A stretch of 64,000 bases of DNA from Terfezia claveryi. Its lineage: Eukaryota > Ascomycota > Pezizomycetes > Pezizales > Pezizaceae. Where the stretch lies: NCBI GenBank assembly GCA_015179025.1, contig WHUX01000009.1, positions 620,001 through 684,000 of the forward strand. Reading direction: 5' to 3'. Shown here in pieces: positions 10,998 to 23,653 of the stretch (position 1 is the first letter of the stretch; every line of letters starts with the position of its first letter). The position numbers and the translations under genes were made by a program. The notes beneath the pieces were generated by a model that saw only the letters and a list, made by a program, of their open reading frames with translations, ran no database searches and was not told the origin of the DNA.

Positions 10998-13900
10998 TCA
11001 CCAACCTATCATGCCCCCATCAAAGATGCCAATTCCAATGCAAGTATGCCTACAATGTCCAGCCCAATATCTAACAGGTACCCCGAACGCCCCTTCAGGG
11101 ATCATAATTGGGCTCTGCTCACCTCCGGATTCCCAAATTCTCTCCTGCCCTTCCTTCCCTTTTGATCCAGCTCCCCACATGCATGCAACAGGGTTCGTCC
11201 TCTTCAAGTTGGCTCCGCAGACAGGATATCCTTTGGCCCCCCAACATATTCGACTACCTTCGCCAAAACCCCCCGTGCGAGAGACTCATTGTCTCGAAGT
11301 GCAATATGCAAGGGTGACTCCCCGTTGTTATTGCGCGTAAGCAGGCTATTACCATTTCCATCGCTATTCTCTCGATCAAAGAGCTCCCTGAAAACATTAT
11401 CATAGAGTGTCTGCGGGTTCGAATCAGCCTCTGCGAGGTGTAATCCCTCTTGCCAGCTGTCATGTCGATTGATAAATGAAGGGTTAATATAGGCTGGTAA
11501 AAATAAATGCATTGCAGCGCCGTCTTCACCTCGCAGTCCAGATCCTGCCTGAATACCATGTTGGGGCAGCCTCCAAACGTACCATGTCCGAAGGTAATCA
11601 TGGCTATCACTTTGGTGCCAGGCGCGGCTATAGCAGTAGCATGCTATCTGAGAGCAAGCAAGAATGTGGGTTGACGGGAAGGAGCCAATGCAACCCGAGC
11701 TCGCAAGAGAGTCTCGAATAGCCCCCAGAATGGTCTAGTATGAAATAGCTTTGGCGTCATAAAGAAGCAGATGACGGCAGAGTGTCCGGCGCTGTCAACC
11801 TCAACAGGTGAGGCACCAAGCTCCAAGAGGCGGACAGCGACCCGGTGGGCGTGAACGATCACGTGCGTGGGTAGATTCTTTGCTGCAATAAGCGACTCAG
11901 CAGTGTTCGACCTGATGCATCACGAGCGTCGAGTGAAGCTCTGCTGAGAATGGCTTCTACGATGTCAGATGTGCCCCCGTGTACGGCAGGGTCATGGATA
12001 ATTGTGTGAGGTTCCCTGTATTTAGTTTGGTCGGTGGAAGTTGCGAAGAAGCCGAAGCCAGTGTGTGCACCAGCAGTTGGGGGAGCTACTTCTTTCATAC
12101 CAACAGTCCCGAGCACTTCGTCGCCCTCGAGCAGCCCATCATGAGCTTTTCCTTTGTCTTGGTCTGTTGAGAGAGCATTCGGATTTAAACCAGCGGCCAC
12201 GAGAATTGCAAAGCTTTCGCATTTGGCAGGCGTTTGGTCATCTGGATGTATCGTACATCCCCGGGACATGTTGAACAGCTCTGCCAGGACTTGGTGTTGA
12301 TCACCAGGCACGAGCGCCAGCGTCAAGCAGCATCTTCAACCCCCTAGTTGTAAGATTACGAGGTTATGCAGCGACAGAATCGTGAAGAGAATTGTGTGTA
12401 TATTCAAAGAGGAGAGATATCTAGATATCGCTATAGGCTTATTGCTATGGTCCTAGTGCTCTAACTTCCAAAGAGATGTTTTCCTGCGTACTTTCCGGCT
12501 CTTTTATCCTTCGCAGAATGTGCCCGTTTTGCCATATTCGGTCCCCCTGTATTTTACCCTGTTCTGCCCAATTTGCCATTCACGGACTCGTGCATTTTTC
12601 CCGTGATTGTCCCACGTGAGAGTATTCCTACACTAGTACTGTCGAAACATGAACAAATCGGACTCAAGGGGATCACATCTGCCCCAGCTTGGATTAAAGC
12701 TTTTGCGGTGTTTGGAAAGGCCATCCACAGGTCCGCACCACAAAGCAAGTCTCAGGCATTGAACGTTCACATCAATATTCCCGCAGGTCCAGTAATAGCT
12801 TGAATGTTTCGTGAGCCCAGGCCCCAATATCATCTCTACGTTTCTGCCACCCCAAAACAGTGAGCAGGGGCGTTGCTTCAGTATCCAGTTCACCTGTCAA
12901 ACCAAGCGTTCAACGGTTGTGTGCTGAGTATCTTGACCGCTTCCGGATGCCACGGTAGCTCCGAGCGTGCAAAATGTTACAAGATTTTTCCCACATAATT
13001 TGGTTCCAGTTGAAATTCCAGCACACCAGGCTTGGATCAGGGCTTCCGTAACAGCGAAGTCGAATTGCTCAATTGCAGCTGAAAGGACAGTGGTCATCCT
13101 TATTGAATCACATACCGAACAACTAGACTTCCGAAAGATGCTTCTTCTTCCTCCCACTCATATAATTGAGCGCTATTGGTTTTTCCCCTTCTTCATCGTC
13201 ATTGTCCTGAGATTTTGCATACCCCTCGTCGAAACCAATTCCCGGTCTTTCAAAAATGACAGCACTCTCATCTGCCACGGCAAGAGCTGCCCATAATGCC
13301 TCCCGAGGCCTCCTTAACATGGCCATTATCCTTGTCGTATTTATTGTAACGTCTGAAGCAGCCATTTTTATGAGGCGCTCAAGCCCTTTATCCTTGTCAC
13401 CGTGCCCGTCAATATCAATCCGAATATTGTTCGCGGCCCACATTGCAAGTTTCTCATGATCAGCTACGGCGGCCACCAGGCCTTGGTGTCCCACTCATAT
13501 AAGACTCTTAGAACGCCAACATTTCCTCTGTCTCCCGCTACATGTAAAGAACAGTAACCATCCTTGTCAGCTTGGTGTGTCGATGCCCCTTGTTCTAGGA
13601 GCAAGCGAGTTACCTGTCTGATGAGGTGTCTTGCTTTTTGCAGTCCCGTTTCTCCTGACTCAAACGATAAATCGATTCCTTACTTTCTCTGCTTGCCCGG
13701 TTGGCGAGTTGTGCTGCACTATGAAAAGGTGTTTCGTCCTGTGAAAGTCTTCTTGTGTACGCTTCCGCCTGCGTCAATGAGGCACTTGAGAGGCGCATAG
13801 TTCCCCGACTGTACAGCGTTTGTGGAGTGGTGTCCGGCCATCATAGTCTCGGATATCAACCGAAATCGGAGGCAGCTGGTAGTGTAAATATTTTGTTAAT

Positions 13901-16900
13901 ATATATAGAGCATTCGCATTCCGAGCCTGTGCTGCAAAATGAAGCGCGGTCCTCCCGTCCTGATCCCGAATCTTTGGACATGCGCCTGCGTCCAGAAGCC
14001 TTTGCGTGCTCAAACCGGTGGTACAATTAGATCCAGTGGCATAGTGGAGTGCAGTCCGCCCTTTGCTATCGGCATCATTAACCCCTCCCCCCCGAGCAGC
14101 GTTAAGTCAGTGTTATGTGCCGCAGCAAGATGAAGCGCGGTCCTCCCATCACGACTTCGTGCTGCAGCGTGAACCCCAAGCTCAATGAGCCACCTGATGA
14201 TTTCCTCACTACCCTCTCTACGCCCACTACTCTCTGCGAAAACATGTAATCCCATATTACCTTCATCATCTGCGGTGTTCAGGTCGAATTTGCTCAGCCT
14301 CTCTCAGTTTAGTGGCGGTCATGGCCCCAGGTGATTGATATAAGTATGGATTCCAGCGCCAATGTGAGTGAGCGAGGATGGCTTGAATCGGTAATTTCCT
14401 GATCCGCTTCTTCGTTCCTAAATTTGCCCCGGCTCGAATCACGCTGAGAATGGTATCGAGATCGGAGATTACATGTAATGCCGTATTTCCCTCCCAATCT
14501 TGTACATTTAGGTCAACTCCCGCTTGTATCTCTTTAAGCGCCTATACTAAACGCATATAACCGGGGAGGGAATTCAGCTCCACTGGCATAATGTAGTAGA
14601 GTTCTCCCCAGTCGATCCCGCGCATTAATGTCCACCCTAGGTATGCCCACCAACTCCCTTATCATTAAAAAGTAATACCGTCCTCATTCAGGAAATTTGC
14701 ATGTAACGCAGTGTTGCCTTCCTTGTTCCGGATATATAGGTTGGCGCCATGTTGGATGAACAGCTTGAGGATTTTGGCAGTAATATTTCACCTGATATTG
14801 TCGTTTTATCTATAGTAGGGGTGTGTTTTAATTCTCGTATTGGACGTTCAGATCTGCCCTACACTGTATTTACCATGTTCTCCAACTGCTTCGCTTGATG
14901 CAGCGCTGTTTGCCCCAGCGGCGTTCCGCGTATGAACATCAGCACCATTCTATATGAACAATTCGAGGATCTGGAGACTCCCCACTACAGCAAAAATAAG
15001 CGGTGTGTTTCCCTCTTCATCCCTGCTATTGATATCTGCGCCGGCACCCATCATCGCGATTTCCATGATGCCAACCTCCTTCTGGGTTCCCCAACCAATA
15101 GTGGTGCAATGCGTTGGAGGAGTAGATGTCCGCTCCATATCCCAGAAAAACGTTCACAGTATATGTTTTTCCGTCTTCTTGGATAGCTCGCATCAATGGG
15201 GTCTTCCCGGGACTATCAGGCTGATTCACACCACACTAGCCCTGCTTCCAAGACATCTCATACGATTTGAGCCTTACCCTTGGATGCAGCAAATTGAAGT
15301 ATGTTTTTTCTTTTTTCGATCTGGGAATTCTTGATAATCGAATATACGTACGGTGTAATGTGAAGTGGAGGTCCGTAAACTTTTCTCCTTTTCTCGGCAG
15401 AAGGATATCCGAGCCCCAACTTATATCGTCTGAGGCCATCCGGATTTGGTGCTACCCCAAGCTCAAGCAGCCTGTGGACCACTTTGTGATAACCAGTCTT
15501 TTCAGCAAAGTGTAGCGGTGTCCATTTCTTCTTCTCTATAGTAGTGTGTCAGAAGGTCGAAAACCTCCAGATGACCATTCTTTGCAGCGTACATCACTGG
15601 TGTACGTTCCCGGGTATCTAACGCCTCGGCATCTGCTCCAGCTTGCAATAGGTAGTCCACGTAACTTTTTAATCCATATCCAGATGCGATATGGAGTGGA
15701 CTGCATTTTTCTGGGTAGGGATCAAGACCATCACCTAAACGCGCTCACAGCTTTCAGTATAAGATATTCTTGATATGTGAGTTTTGGGGTGCAAACCTCG
15801 TAATTGAGTGAATATACGGAGCTCACTTTCCAGATGCTCCGTCATTTTCTGGAATATGCTCTCTTTAAAGTTAACTCACCCAGTCTACCATGGTATCCCT
15901 AGTTGTACACAGCGTATTTGAGAAAATAATATTGTTCCTCGCGAGTCAGTGTCTCTCCAGAGGCAGCGCCCAGATTTTCGTGACCGAAGATCTTCCCCTG
16001 GTTGTTTGAAGCGGTCAAAAGTGAGATAAGTGAGGCATATCTCGCATAATGCTCTATGTGCATCCACAGCCTGCAAAACCGGGAAAGATCCAAGGTTGGA
16101 TTCGCGCGCATCGTTCTTGTTGATGAGATACTCGGTGAATGAGTGATGTACTAGTGTAAGGTATTGTCTTTGATCTCCAAAAGGGACCCACAAATCATTC
16201 GGATGATCGCCATTGCATCAAGCAACAGTCTATCCAGACCCTCCTCCCTGCGCTGGATATTTAGGATATTCGCCAGCGCCGCCAGCGAAAGTGTTTCCGT
16301 GGAGAATATCACCGCCTGAAGAATCAATATCTGGGTGTCAAGACTCTGACCAGATACCTTCCTGCATTTTTCCAGCAGCTGGCCATAAATGTCTGAGATA
16401 CCGTTTGGAAGTGCCTTTGCTTGTTGCGGCTGACTGTTCGTCAGAAGCATCTCGTGCAGCCTCCTCCATCTGGATTTCCGTCGCATCTTTGAGTCGTTGT
16501 GCCCCATACCACGCAATATCACTGTTAATCTTATCACGATCCAGGCGGAGACTGACCAACGCTAAGACACCCTTTGAAAGCATTCTGTATCTCCGGATTT
16601 TGACGACTCATTGCGATAATCTTGATACATGCCGGTTTGCGAATTGCCAACGCCGCAAAGACCTTCCAAAAACCTTTCGCTTTCAGCAAGGTCCATTTCA
16701 TCAAGTGCATCGACCACAATACATGTCTTCCGCATTGCAGTAGCTGCCTCCGAAAATATGCTCCAGAGCGTAGACGTCGAAACGCTTGTAGAATGCCCAT
16801 GTTGGCGGAGCTGGAGGATTCTCGAAGTAGTCGGGGGATAGAATTTGACTAATTGGGGAAATTCAATCAATAACCCATGGATCTTTGTGTACGATTCCGC

Positions 16901-17294
16901 TGGATGATTTCGCGGAAAAAAAGTTAACAAACGGGCACCCCAGACTGTGAAAGCTCATTCACCAGTCTGGCTGCTATCACACTTTTTCCGCTCCCTGGAA
17001 TTCCTTGAATCCACAGAAGACCGATGTTGGAGGACGAAAAATTATACTCCCCCGCCTTCGAATATGTGCAAACTCCTCTGGTGTAGCTACATGATATGTT
17101 GGACATGGTCAGTATGCATCACTTTGGTCGTCTAGAATCGTTAACTGACGCGGAAGCATGAGGTTTTGCATCATCAATTAGCCGCCAACCAAAGGCGAAC
17201 CACATCCGTTCAAACTGAGGCCATGCATACCTCTTTCCTCAACTACAACGAATTCCTCGCCTGACAGTTCCATAGCCGAAGGTGAGACAGCCAT
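10998..17294 (-). pseudogene. Decayed NACHT-ankyrin repeat gene
   Basis: Reading the minus strand from an ATG at 17292-17294 (MAVSPSAMELSGEEFVVVEE, then a GTATGC donor), the order is: a short N-terminus; a linker with TILDDQSDAY and ATPEEFAHIRRRG; a NACHT domain with Walker A GIPGSGKS (17004-16981) and Walker B IVVDALDEMD (16720-16691); a helical region with VHHSFTEYL and DAHRALCEICLTYL near 16050-16150; then ankyrin-type repeats to about 11000 (for example RSRDGRTALHLAAAHN near 14150, DEEGNTPLIFAVV near 14985, NNNGESPLHIALRD near 11300). The frame is broken repeatedly by frameshifts and in-frame stops. Just after GVPV there is a stop, then LFFREIIQRN continues in the same frame. Intact relatives are large STAND proteins with ankyrin sensors. 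A Mutator-like element abuts the start codon, so the promoter is probably displaced. Expression of a functional product is unlikely. Confidence 0.8.
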
Positions 17295-17365
17295 GATGGT
17301 ATACCGAATACAAATATAGAGGATAGGAGGATGATGCATACTTATGCAAACACGATCAATTTTAT

Positions 17366-19457
17366 CTACAACTCCCACGGCCGATTCCTACTAGCCATAT
17401 CCTCAGCACGCAAACTGGTCAAACTACCTAATGTTGCCTGTACATGATTTACCCATTCCTCCACTCTTTGGTCTTGCACTGTATCTTCTAGTTGAAGATG
17501 ATCCATTGACTCATGTATCGCATAGAGCTGCTGTTGCAACTGCTCAACACACGCTCGTACTCGAATGACACTGTTCATCCTTCTAGCATTCTGCTCGCCA
17601 CCTTCTTCTTCTACCCAAACAGTACCCATAGTCTCATATACTTCCATACCACACTCTGCAAACATCATTAAGTATATATCCCACTGTACTGTAGTCAGTA
17701 CCTTGACTTCAGTATCAAGATGGACAATATGACGACACGGAAGTAAGTATTGCCTATAGAACTTACAATAGCACCGCAAATTTTCATCAAAATTAGGCAA
17801 TTCCTTTCCTTTCTCAATACGCTCTATAGCAGCATCAATTTCCACAGCTAGCAGTTTTTATATAGGAGCTAATAGCTAACCAATTTGAGGATACTATTTA
17901 GTACTGCTAGCAAGCTTTCGATTTCGGAAATGACTTTTTACCACCGCTGCGCGATTATCAACATCCTTTGCTGCATCCATAATATTCAATATCATCCCAT
18001 AAATTCCATGCGATGCAACTTGCCCTTTTGATAGCCCTGCACCAGACTTTAGCTTGCGATGCCATGCCTCACAAAGCACTTGAAGGAGGAAAGGGCTATG
18101 CTGCCAAGCATACGTTGCCCACTTAGATGCAGTCTTAAGCGATTTCCTCATCAGCAGCTGCAATTGCCTGCTCACATAGTGCACAATTGTGGATCTTAGT
18201 GAAGCAGTACATAGCATACTTTAGAAATTGATATATAGGCTTATGGGCAGTAGAGCTGAGTTGCCAGAGGAGGGTTCGATTGGAGTAGACAGAGCAGAGA
18301 ATATGCGATACCTCTTGCTTACCTGCATTGAGCCCTGGAAATGCAAGATGTATAGCACGTTGTTCAATTGCTGAATCATCAGTCATGATATTCCGTGGTT
18401 GCCATTTACCTATATGAGTATATATGTTAGTTAGAGTAGAGGTAGTCTGGTTGGTACAAGCTCCCCGCCAACGAGAGTAGAGGTATTATCACGATAAGAT
18501 AATTAAAATTTGTACATACCATTACACCACTCAGCAATTATTTCTCCATTCTCTCGCTCAACAAATAGGTGTGCTGTTGGAATCCATACATTATGCACAT
18601 GTTATGACCCCACCGATTGAGCTTATGAGTAGCGTAAACCAGCCTCGTCTTTTCAGTTTCATAAGTTTTGTGGGATGGGTAAACATCTTTCCTCTTTCTT
18701 ACTGTCAATAATTTGTAACTCTTGAAAGCACCATCTACGTTCTACTAACAAACTACAGGCCTGAAGAACATCATCCTTAAAAAGCTTGCCATATGGTAGT
18801 GAACGTAGGTTTAATGATTTCATTCCTTGCTTAAGATTCACAATATCCTGTCTAAGTTCAGAGTCCAAGTTAGTTGGTTAATCTATATCATAAAGTATGA
18901 AGAAAAGTTGTAATACCTTTTTAAAGATGAACCACCAAGCTCTCCTAAGCACTCTGAGCCTTTATGTGTGCCTGCACCATGCAAAGCATGGGTATATTTG
19001 AGCTGGCAAATAATTTTTGACTGCTTCCAATTATATGACCAAGCGATATGCTAGGTTTTTTTATTTGAAAACTCTCCTCTATATCATGAGTATGGGTATG
19101 CTCATCAAGCCACTGTATTGTAACTGCTGTGCCATCAATAGGTCGTGAGACTTTAATTCGAACATGACATAGATGTATATCCCGAATACTGCTATGCCGT
19201 CTTTTAATGATCTTGCCTTCAGTGACTTTGGCAGTACTCGATTTGGTTGATTTTCGAAGCCGACACTCATAATTCCGGACTTGTATTGTACCATTGCATT
19301 GAAGCACTTCCCCTGAAAGCGATGTGTAAACTGAGTCTACATACGCCCATATCTCATCAAACTTTTCAGTAGGAATAGTAACTGGTTTACTAAGCTCAAA
19401 CAACAAAGTACGGTAGTGCAAAGCATCTTTAGAAATTGGCATCATAGCTTCCGACAT
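17366..19457 (-). pseudogene. MULE transposase relic with SWIM zinc finger
   Basis: The coding sequence is spread over several frames on the minus strand. An N-terminal block (19457-18945) reads FDEIWAYVDSVYTSLSG, then a Cys/His region with CRLRK and LCHVRIKV, and WLDEHTHTHDIEES, resembling the DNA-binding part of MULE transposases. The middle block has HPTKLMKLKRRGWFTLL and VWIPTAHLFVERENGEII (18660-18530). After an intron comes GKWQPRNIMTDDSAIEQRAI (about 18410-18350), the catalytic-core neighbourhood. The last block has CYCKFYRQYLLPCRHI (near 17760), a CxC...CxH SWIM finger, and a C-terminal coiled-coil-like tail. Frameshifts separate blocks that should be continuous, so the enzyme is probably dead. 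Confidence 0.75.
18433..18485. repeat. 29-bp micro-insertion flanked by a 12-bp direct repeat
   Basis: AGAGTAGAGGTA occurs at 18433-18444 and again at 18474-18485. Between them is a 29-bp segment beginning GTCTGGTTGGTACAAG and ending CCCCGCCAACG. It lies inside a probable intron of the MULE transposase. The layout looks like an insertion with target duplication or an excision footprint. Its core matches the terminal motif of the palindrome at 1071-1162. Confidence 0.5.
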
Positions 19458-19565
19458 CTGGTGTGCTGTGGTGGTAGTAGCGGTAGTGGTGAATGGGTGA
19501 AGTAGCGAACTCTACGTTCGTGTTTGCATATGCATCTCCTATCCTCTATATTTGTATTCGGTATA

Positions 19566-20990
19566 GCGATGTTGAAATCCGCTTGCTTATATCGAGATCC
19601 AGCGATACTATAATAAGGACCCCTGTTGTCGAGCTTGAAGCGCTTCCGATTGTAGGGCTTCCAAAGCGGCTTCTTGGAAGTGATCTATTTACCTAGCACT
19701 GTATACCGATCGCTATAAAGTAAATTCTCTCGCAGAGAGAACGACTCGCAGTTTGCGATTTATAACCCTCAAGAAGGTTGCCGTTGTAAGGATGCTTTTC
19801 AGCAATAGATCTACGAATCCAGCCAGCTAGCATTACCCTGATGGGGGCCATCAACCATTTCCTGAGTCAATGCAAAGCGATAGTGAATCAATACATTGTA
19901 CAAACGCATCTGACTACCATCATGTGGATGTACATGCACATATGGACTGCCCGCCAGACTACATACTTATGTACATGTATGTGCTCCAGCGACATGTGTA
20001 CTCTTGATGTGCAACCAACGAGGCCACCAAGATACCGGTACATTGATGAATTCTTGCACCGCAGGAGATGATTGCACAGGTATTATTGGACAGTTCGTTG
20101 GACAGTTTGTTGGAATGCGAGTTAAATATGTAGTGCAATAATAATTCATTGATGTACTGAGAGTGTAATACCAGTATGCATCTTGGGATATTGGCTTATA
20201 CAAGTGGTTACTAGTAGGAGGTTTATGCATGCATTCAATTTGATTGCATACTTAGTGGTTGGCTTCATTCCCATATGTAGGTATCAGCAAGTATGTAGGT
20301 AAACAGGGTTTGCAAAACTATTCTAGGGTCTGCGTATTCCCCCCTCCCCACCAAAGACTGGACCAGCGATTAAAACGTGGGAGGGTTACACTGTGCAACG
20401 TTCTGTTTACATGCGCTGCGGGTGCATACCTATGTACTGTAGCTACTGATCACTTAAACAATGGCAATTGGCCATAAACTGCACGCATCTATTTTGGGCA
20501 AGCTCTTTTGCTAAGGGCATATGCTCCAAACGATCATGGATGGAGCAAGTGGCACGGGGTGTCCGCCATTGTCAGATAGCTTAAATAATATATCGAACTA
20601 GAATTCTGGCCCCTTCTATTCTTCCCTTGCCTTTCCCAAGAACAACATCTTTCCTCGCGCTTTCATCATTCCACAGCTTCCGCCACCCCTTCCTTCCACT
20701 TCAACCTCCATTTCGTTCTCCCCAGTTCCAATATCACCTCCTCCAAACACCTCTCCATCTAAGTTTCATTTCCCGGAGAACAGGAAACAGCTTGCCCAAG
20801 CTTTGCACCACCAGCAGGCTGGGAGGACCAAAATGATAATCATAAGGTTCGTATGAGGGCGCAAAAAAAAGGGAGAAGTCAGTAAATATCCGGATGTGAA
20901 GAAATAAAGAGTAACAGAACAGGAGAAATGAGAAGAGAATGTCAGAGTGACATTTCTACATTTGGTAATTTGATTTTGAAGTTTGGAGCT
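19566..20990. other. Intergenic DNA, no gene seen
   Basis: This 1.4-kb stretch would have been the original upstream region of the NACHT-ankyrin gene before the MULE arrived. No frame in it has recognisable motifs. A pyrimidine-rich segment at 20610-20770 lies before the satellite. Confidence 0.55.
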
Positions 20991-20995
20991 TAATT

Positions 20996-23627
20996 CTGCA
21001 GGCTCACTCGGTAGCTCTCCGATCAGCAATCCATTGCTTGCATAAGCTAAGTTAAATGCAGAACTCACTCTCTATTGTTCTGCTCCCACTCGGTAGCTCT
21101 CCGATCAGCAATCCATTGATTATACAAGGCAGTTTTCATGCAGAACTCACCAACTATTGCTCCCACTCGGTAGCTCTCCGATCAGCAATCCATTGCTTAT
21201 ACAAGGCAGTTTTCATGCAGAACTCACTCTCTATTGCTCCCACTCGGTACCTCTCCGATCAGCAATCCATTGCTTATATAAGCTAAGTCAAATGCAGAAC
21301 TCACGACCTATTGCTCCCACTCGGTACCTCTCCGATCAGCAATCCATTACTTATACAAGGCATTTTAATGCAGAACTCACCTCCTATTGCTCCCACTCGG
21401 TACCTCTCGATCAGCAATCCATTACTTATACAAGGCATTTTAATGCAGAACTCACTGCCTATTGCTCCCACTCGGTACCTCTCCGATCAGCAATCCATTA
21501 CTTATACAAGGCATTTTAATGCAGAACTCACGGCCTATTGCTCCCACTCGGTACCTCTCCGATCAGCAATCCATTACTTATATAAGGCATTTTAATGCAG
21601 AACTCATGGCCTATTGCTCCCACTCGGTACCTCTCCGATCAGCAATCCATTACTTATACAAGGCATTTTAATGCAGAACTCACTTCCTATTGCTCCCACT
21701 CGGTACCTCTCCGATCAGCAATCCATTGCTTATACAAGGCATTTTAATGCAGAACTCACTTCCTATTGCTCCCACTCGGTACCTCTCCGATCAGCAATCC
21801 ATTACTTATACAAGGCAGTTTAATGCAGAACTCACAGCCTATTGCTCCCACTCGGTACCTCTCCGATCAGCAATCCATTACTTATACAAGGCATTTTAAT
21901 GCAGAACTCACTGCCTATTGCTCCCACTCGGTACCTCTCCGATCAGCAATCCATTACTTATACAAGGCATTTTAATGCAGAACTCACTGCCTATTGCTCC
22001 CACTCGGTACCTCTCCGATCAGCAATCCATTGCTTATACAAGGCATTTTAATGCAGAACTCACCTCCTATTGCTCCCACTCGGTACCTCTCCGATCAGCA
22101 ATCCATTACTTATACAAGGCATTTTAATGCAGAACTCACTGCCTAATGCTCCCACTCGGTACCTCTCCGATCAGCAATCCATTACTTATACAAGGCATTT
22201 TAATGCAGAACTCACTGCCTATTGCTCCCACTCGGTACCTATCCGATCAGCAATCCATTGCTTATACAAGGCATTTTAATGCAGAACTCACTTCCTATTG
22301 CTCCCACTCGGTACCTCTCCGATCAGCAATCCATTGCTTATACAAGGCATTTTAATGCAGAACTCACCTCCTATTGCTCCCACTCGGTACCTCTCCGATC
22401 AGCAATCCATTACTTATACAAGGCAGTTTAATGCAGAACTCACACTCTATTGTTCCCACTCGGTACCTCTCCGATTAGCAATCCATTGCTTATACAAGGC
22501 AGTTAAATGCAGAACTCACCTCCTATTGCTCCCACTCGGTACCTCTCCGATCAGCAATCCATTGCTTATACAAGGCATTTTCGTGCAGAACTCACTCTCT
22601 ATTGCTCCCACTCGGTACCTCTCCGATTAGCAATCCATTGCTTATACAAGGCATTTTTCATGCAGAACTTACAGACTATTGTTCCCACTCGGTACCTCTC
22701 CGATCAGCAATCCATTGCTTGCACAAGGCATTTTAATGCAGAACTTACAGACTATTGCTCCCACTCGGTACCTCTCCGATTAGCAATCCATTGCTTATAC
22801 AAGGCATTTTCGTGCAGAACTCACTCTCTATTGCGCCCTCTCGGTACCTCTCCGATTAGCAATCCATTGCTTGCACAAGGCATTTTAATGCAGAACTCAC
22901 AGCCTATTGCTCCCACTCGGTAGCTCTCCGATCAGCAATCCATTGCTTGCACAAGGCATTTTAATGCAGAACTCACACTCTATTGTCCCCACTCGGTACC
23001 TCTCCGATCAGCAATCCATTGCTTATACAAGGCATTTTAATGCAGAACTCACGGCCTATTGCTCCCACTCGGTACCTCTCCGATCAGCAATCCATTGCTT
23101 GCACAAGGCATTTTCATGCAGAACTCACACTCTATTGCTCCCACTCGGTAACTCTCCGATCAGCAATCCATTGCTTATACAAGGCATTTTAGTGCAGAAC
23201 TCACCTCCTATTGCTCCCACTCGGTACCTCTCCGATCAGTAATCCATTGCTTATACAAAGCATTTTTATGCAGAACTCACGGCCTATTTATTGCTCCCAC
23301 TCGGTACCTCTCCGATTAGCAATCCATTGCTTATACAAGGCAGTTTTCATGCAGAACTCACTTTCTATTGCTCCCACTCGGTACCTCTCCGATTAGCAAT
23401 CCATTGCTTATACAAGGCAGTTTTCATGCAGAACTTACAGACTATTGCTCCCACTCGGTACCTCTCCGATCAGCAATCCATTGCTTATACAAGGCATTTT
23501 AATGCAGAACTCACGGCCTATTGTCCCCACTCGGTACCTCTCCGATCAGCAATCCATTGCTTGCACAAGGCATTTTCGTGCAGAACTCACGGCCTATTAT
23601 TCCCACTTCGTGTCCCTCCGATCAGCA
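20996..23627. repeat. 76-bp tandem satellite, about 34 units
   Basis: The unit is 76 bp and contains CTCCCACTCGGTACCTCTC, CGATCAGCAATCCATT, then ACTTATACAAGGCATTTTA and TGCAGAACTCAC. Spacing is exactly 76 bp through most of the array (for example repeats of the same frame at 21690, 21766, 21842, 21918), with slightly different units at both ends (AGTTTTCATGCAG variants) and one unit a base shorter near 21410. Because 76 is not a multiple of three, open frames rotate through the array and are not genes. The array ends about 30 bp from the stop codon of the C2H2 gene. Confidence 0.97.
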
Positions 23628-23653
23628 TGGATTTTTATGTTGGATCTGCAATC

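Larger units (their letters stand above)
17300..19565 (-). mobile_element. Mutator-like element (MULE) with about 55-bp terminal inverted repeats
   Basis: The ends are inverted copies: TATACCGAATACAAATATAG and following bases at 17300-17357, and the complement ending GTATTCGGTATA at 19565, matching over about 55 bp with small indels. The flanks (CCATGATGG left, GCGATGTTG right) do not form a clean 8-10-bp target duplication. The interior encodes, on the minus strand, a transposase with a SWIM zinc finger, which fits a MULE. The left end is 5 bp upstream of the NACHT-ankyrin start codon. Confidence 0.8.

Noticed and set aside
20996..23627. Could the regular array be a CRISPR?
   Set aside because: Units are contiguous 76-bp repeats with no unique spacers, and the genome is eukaryotic.
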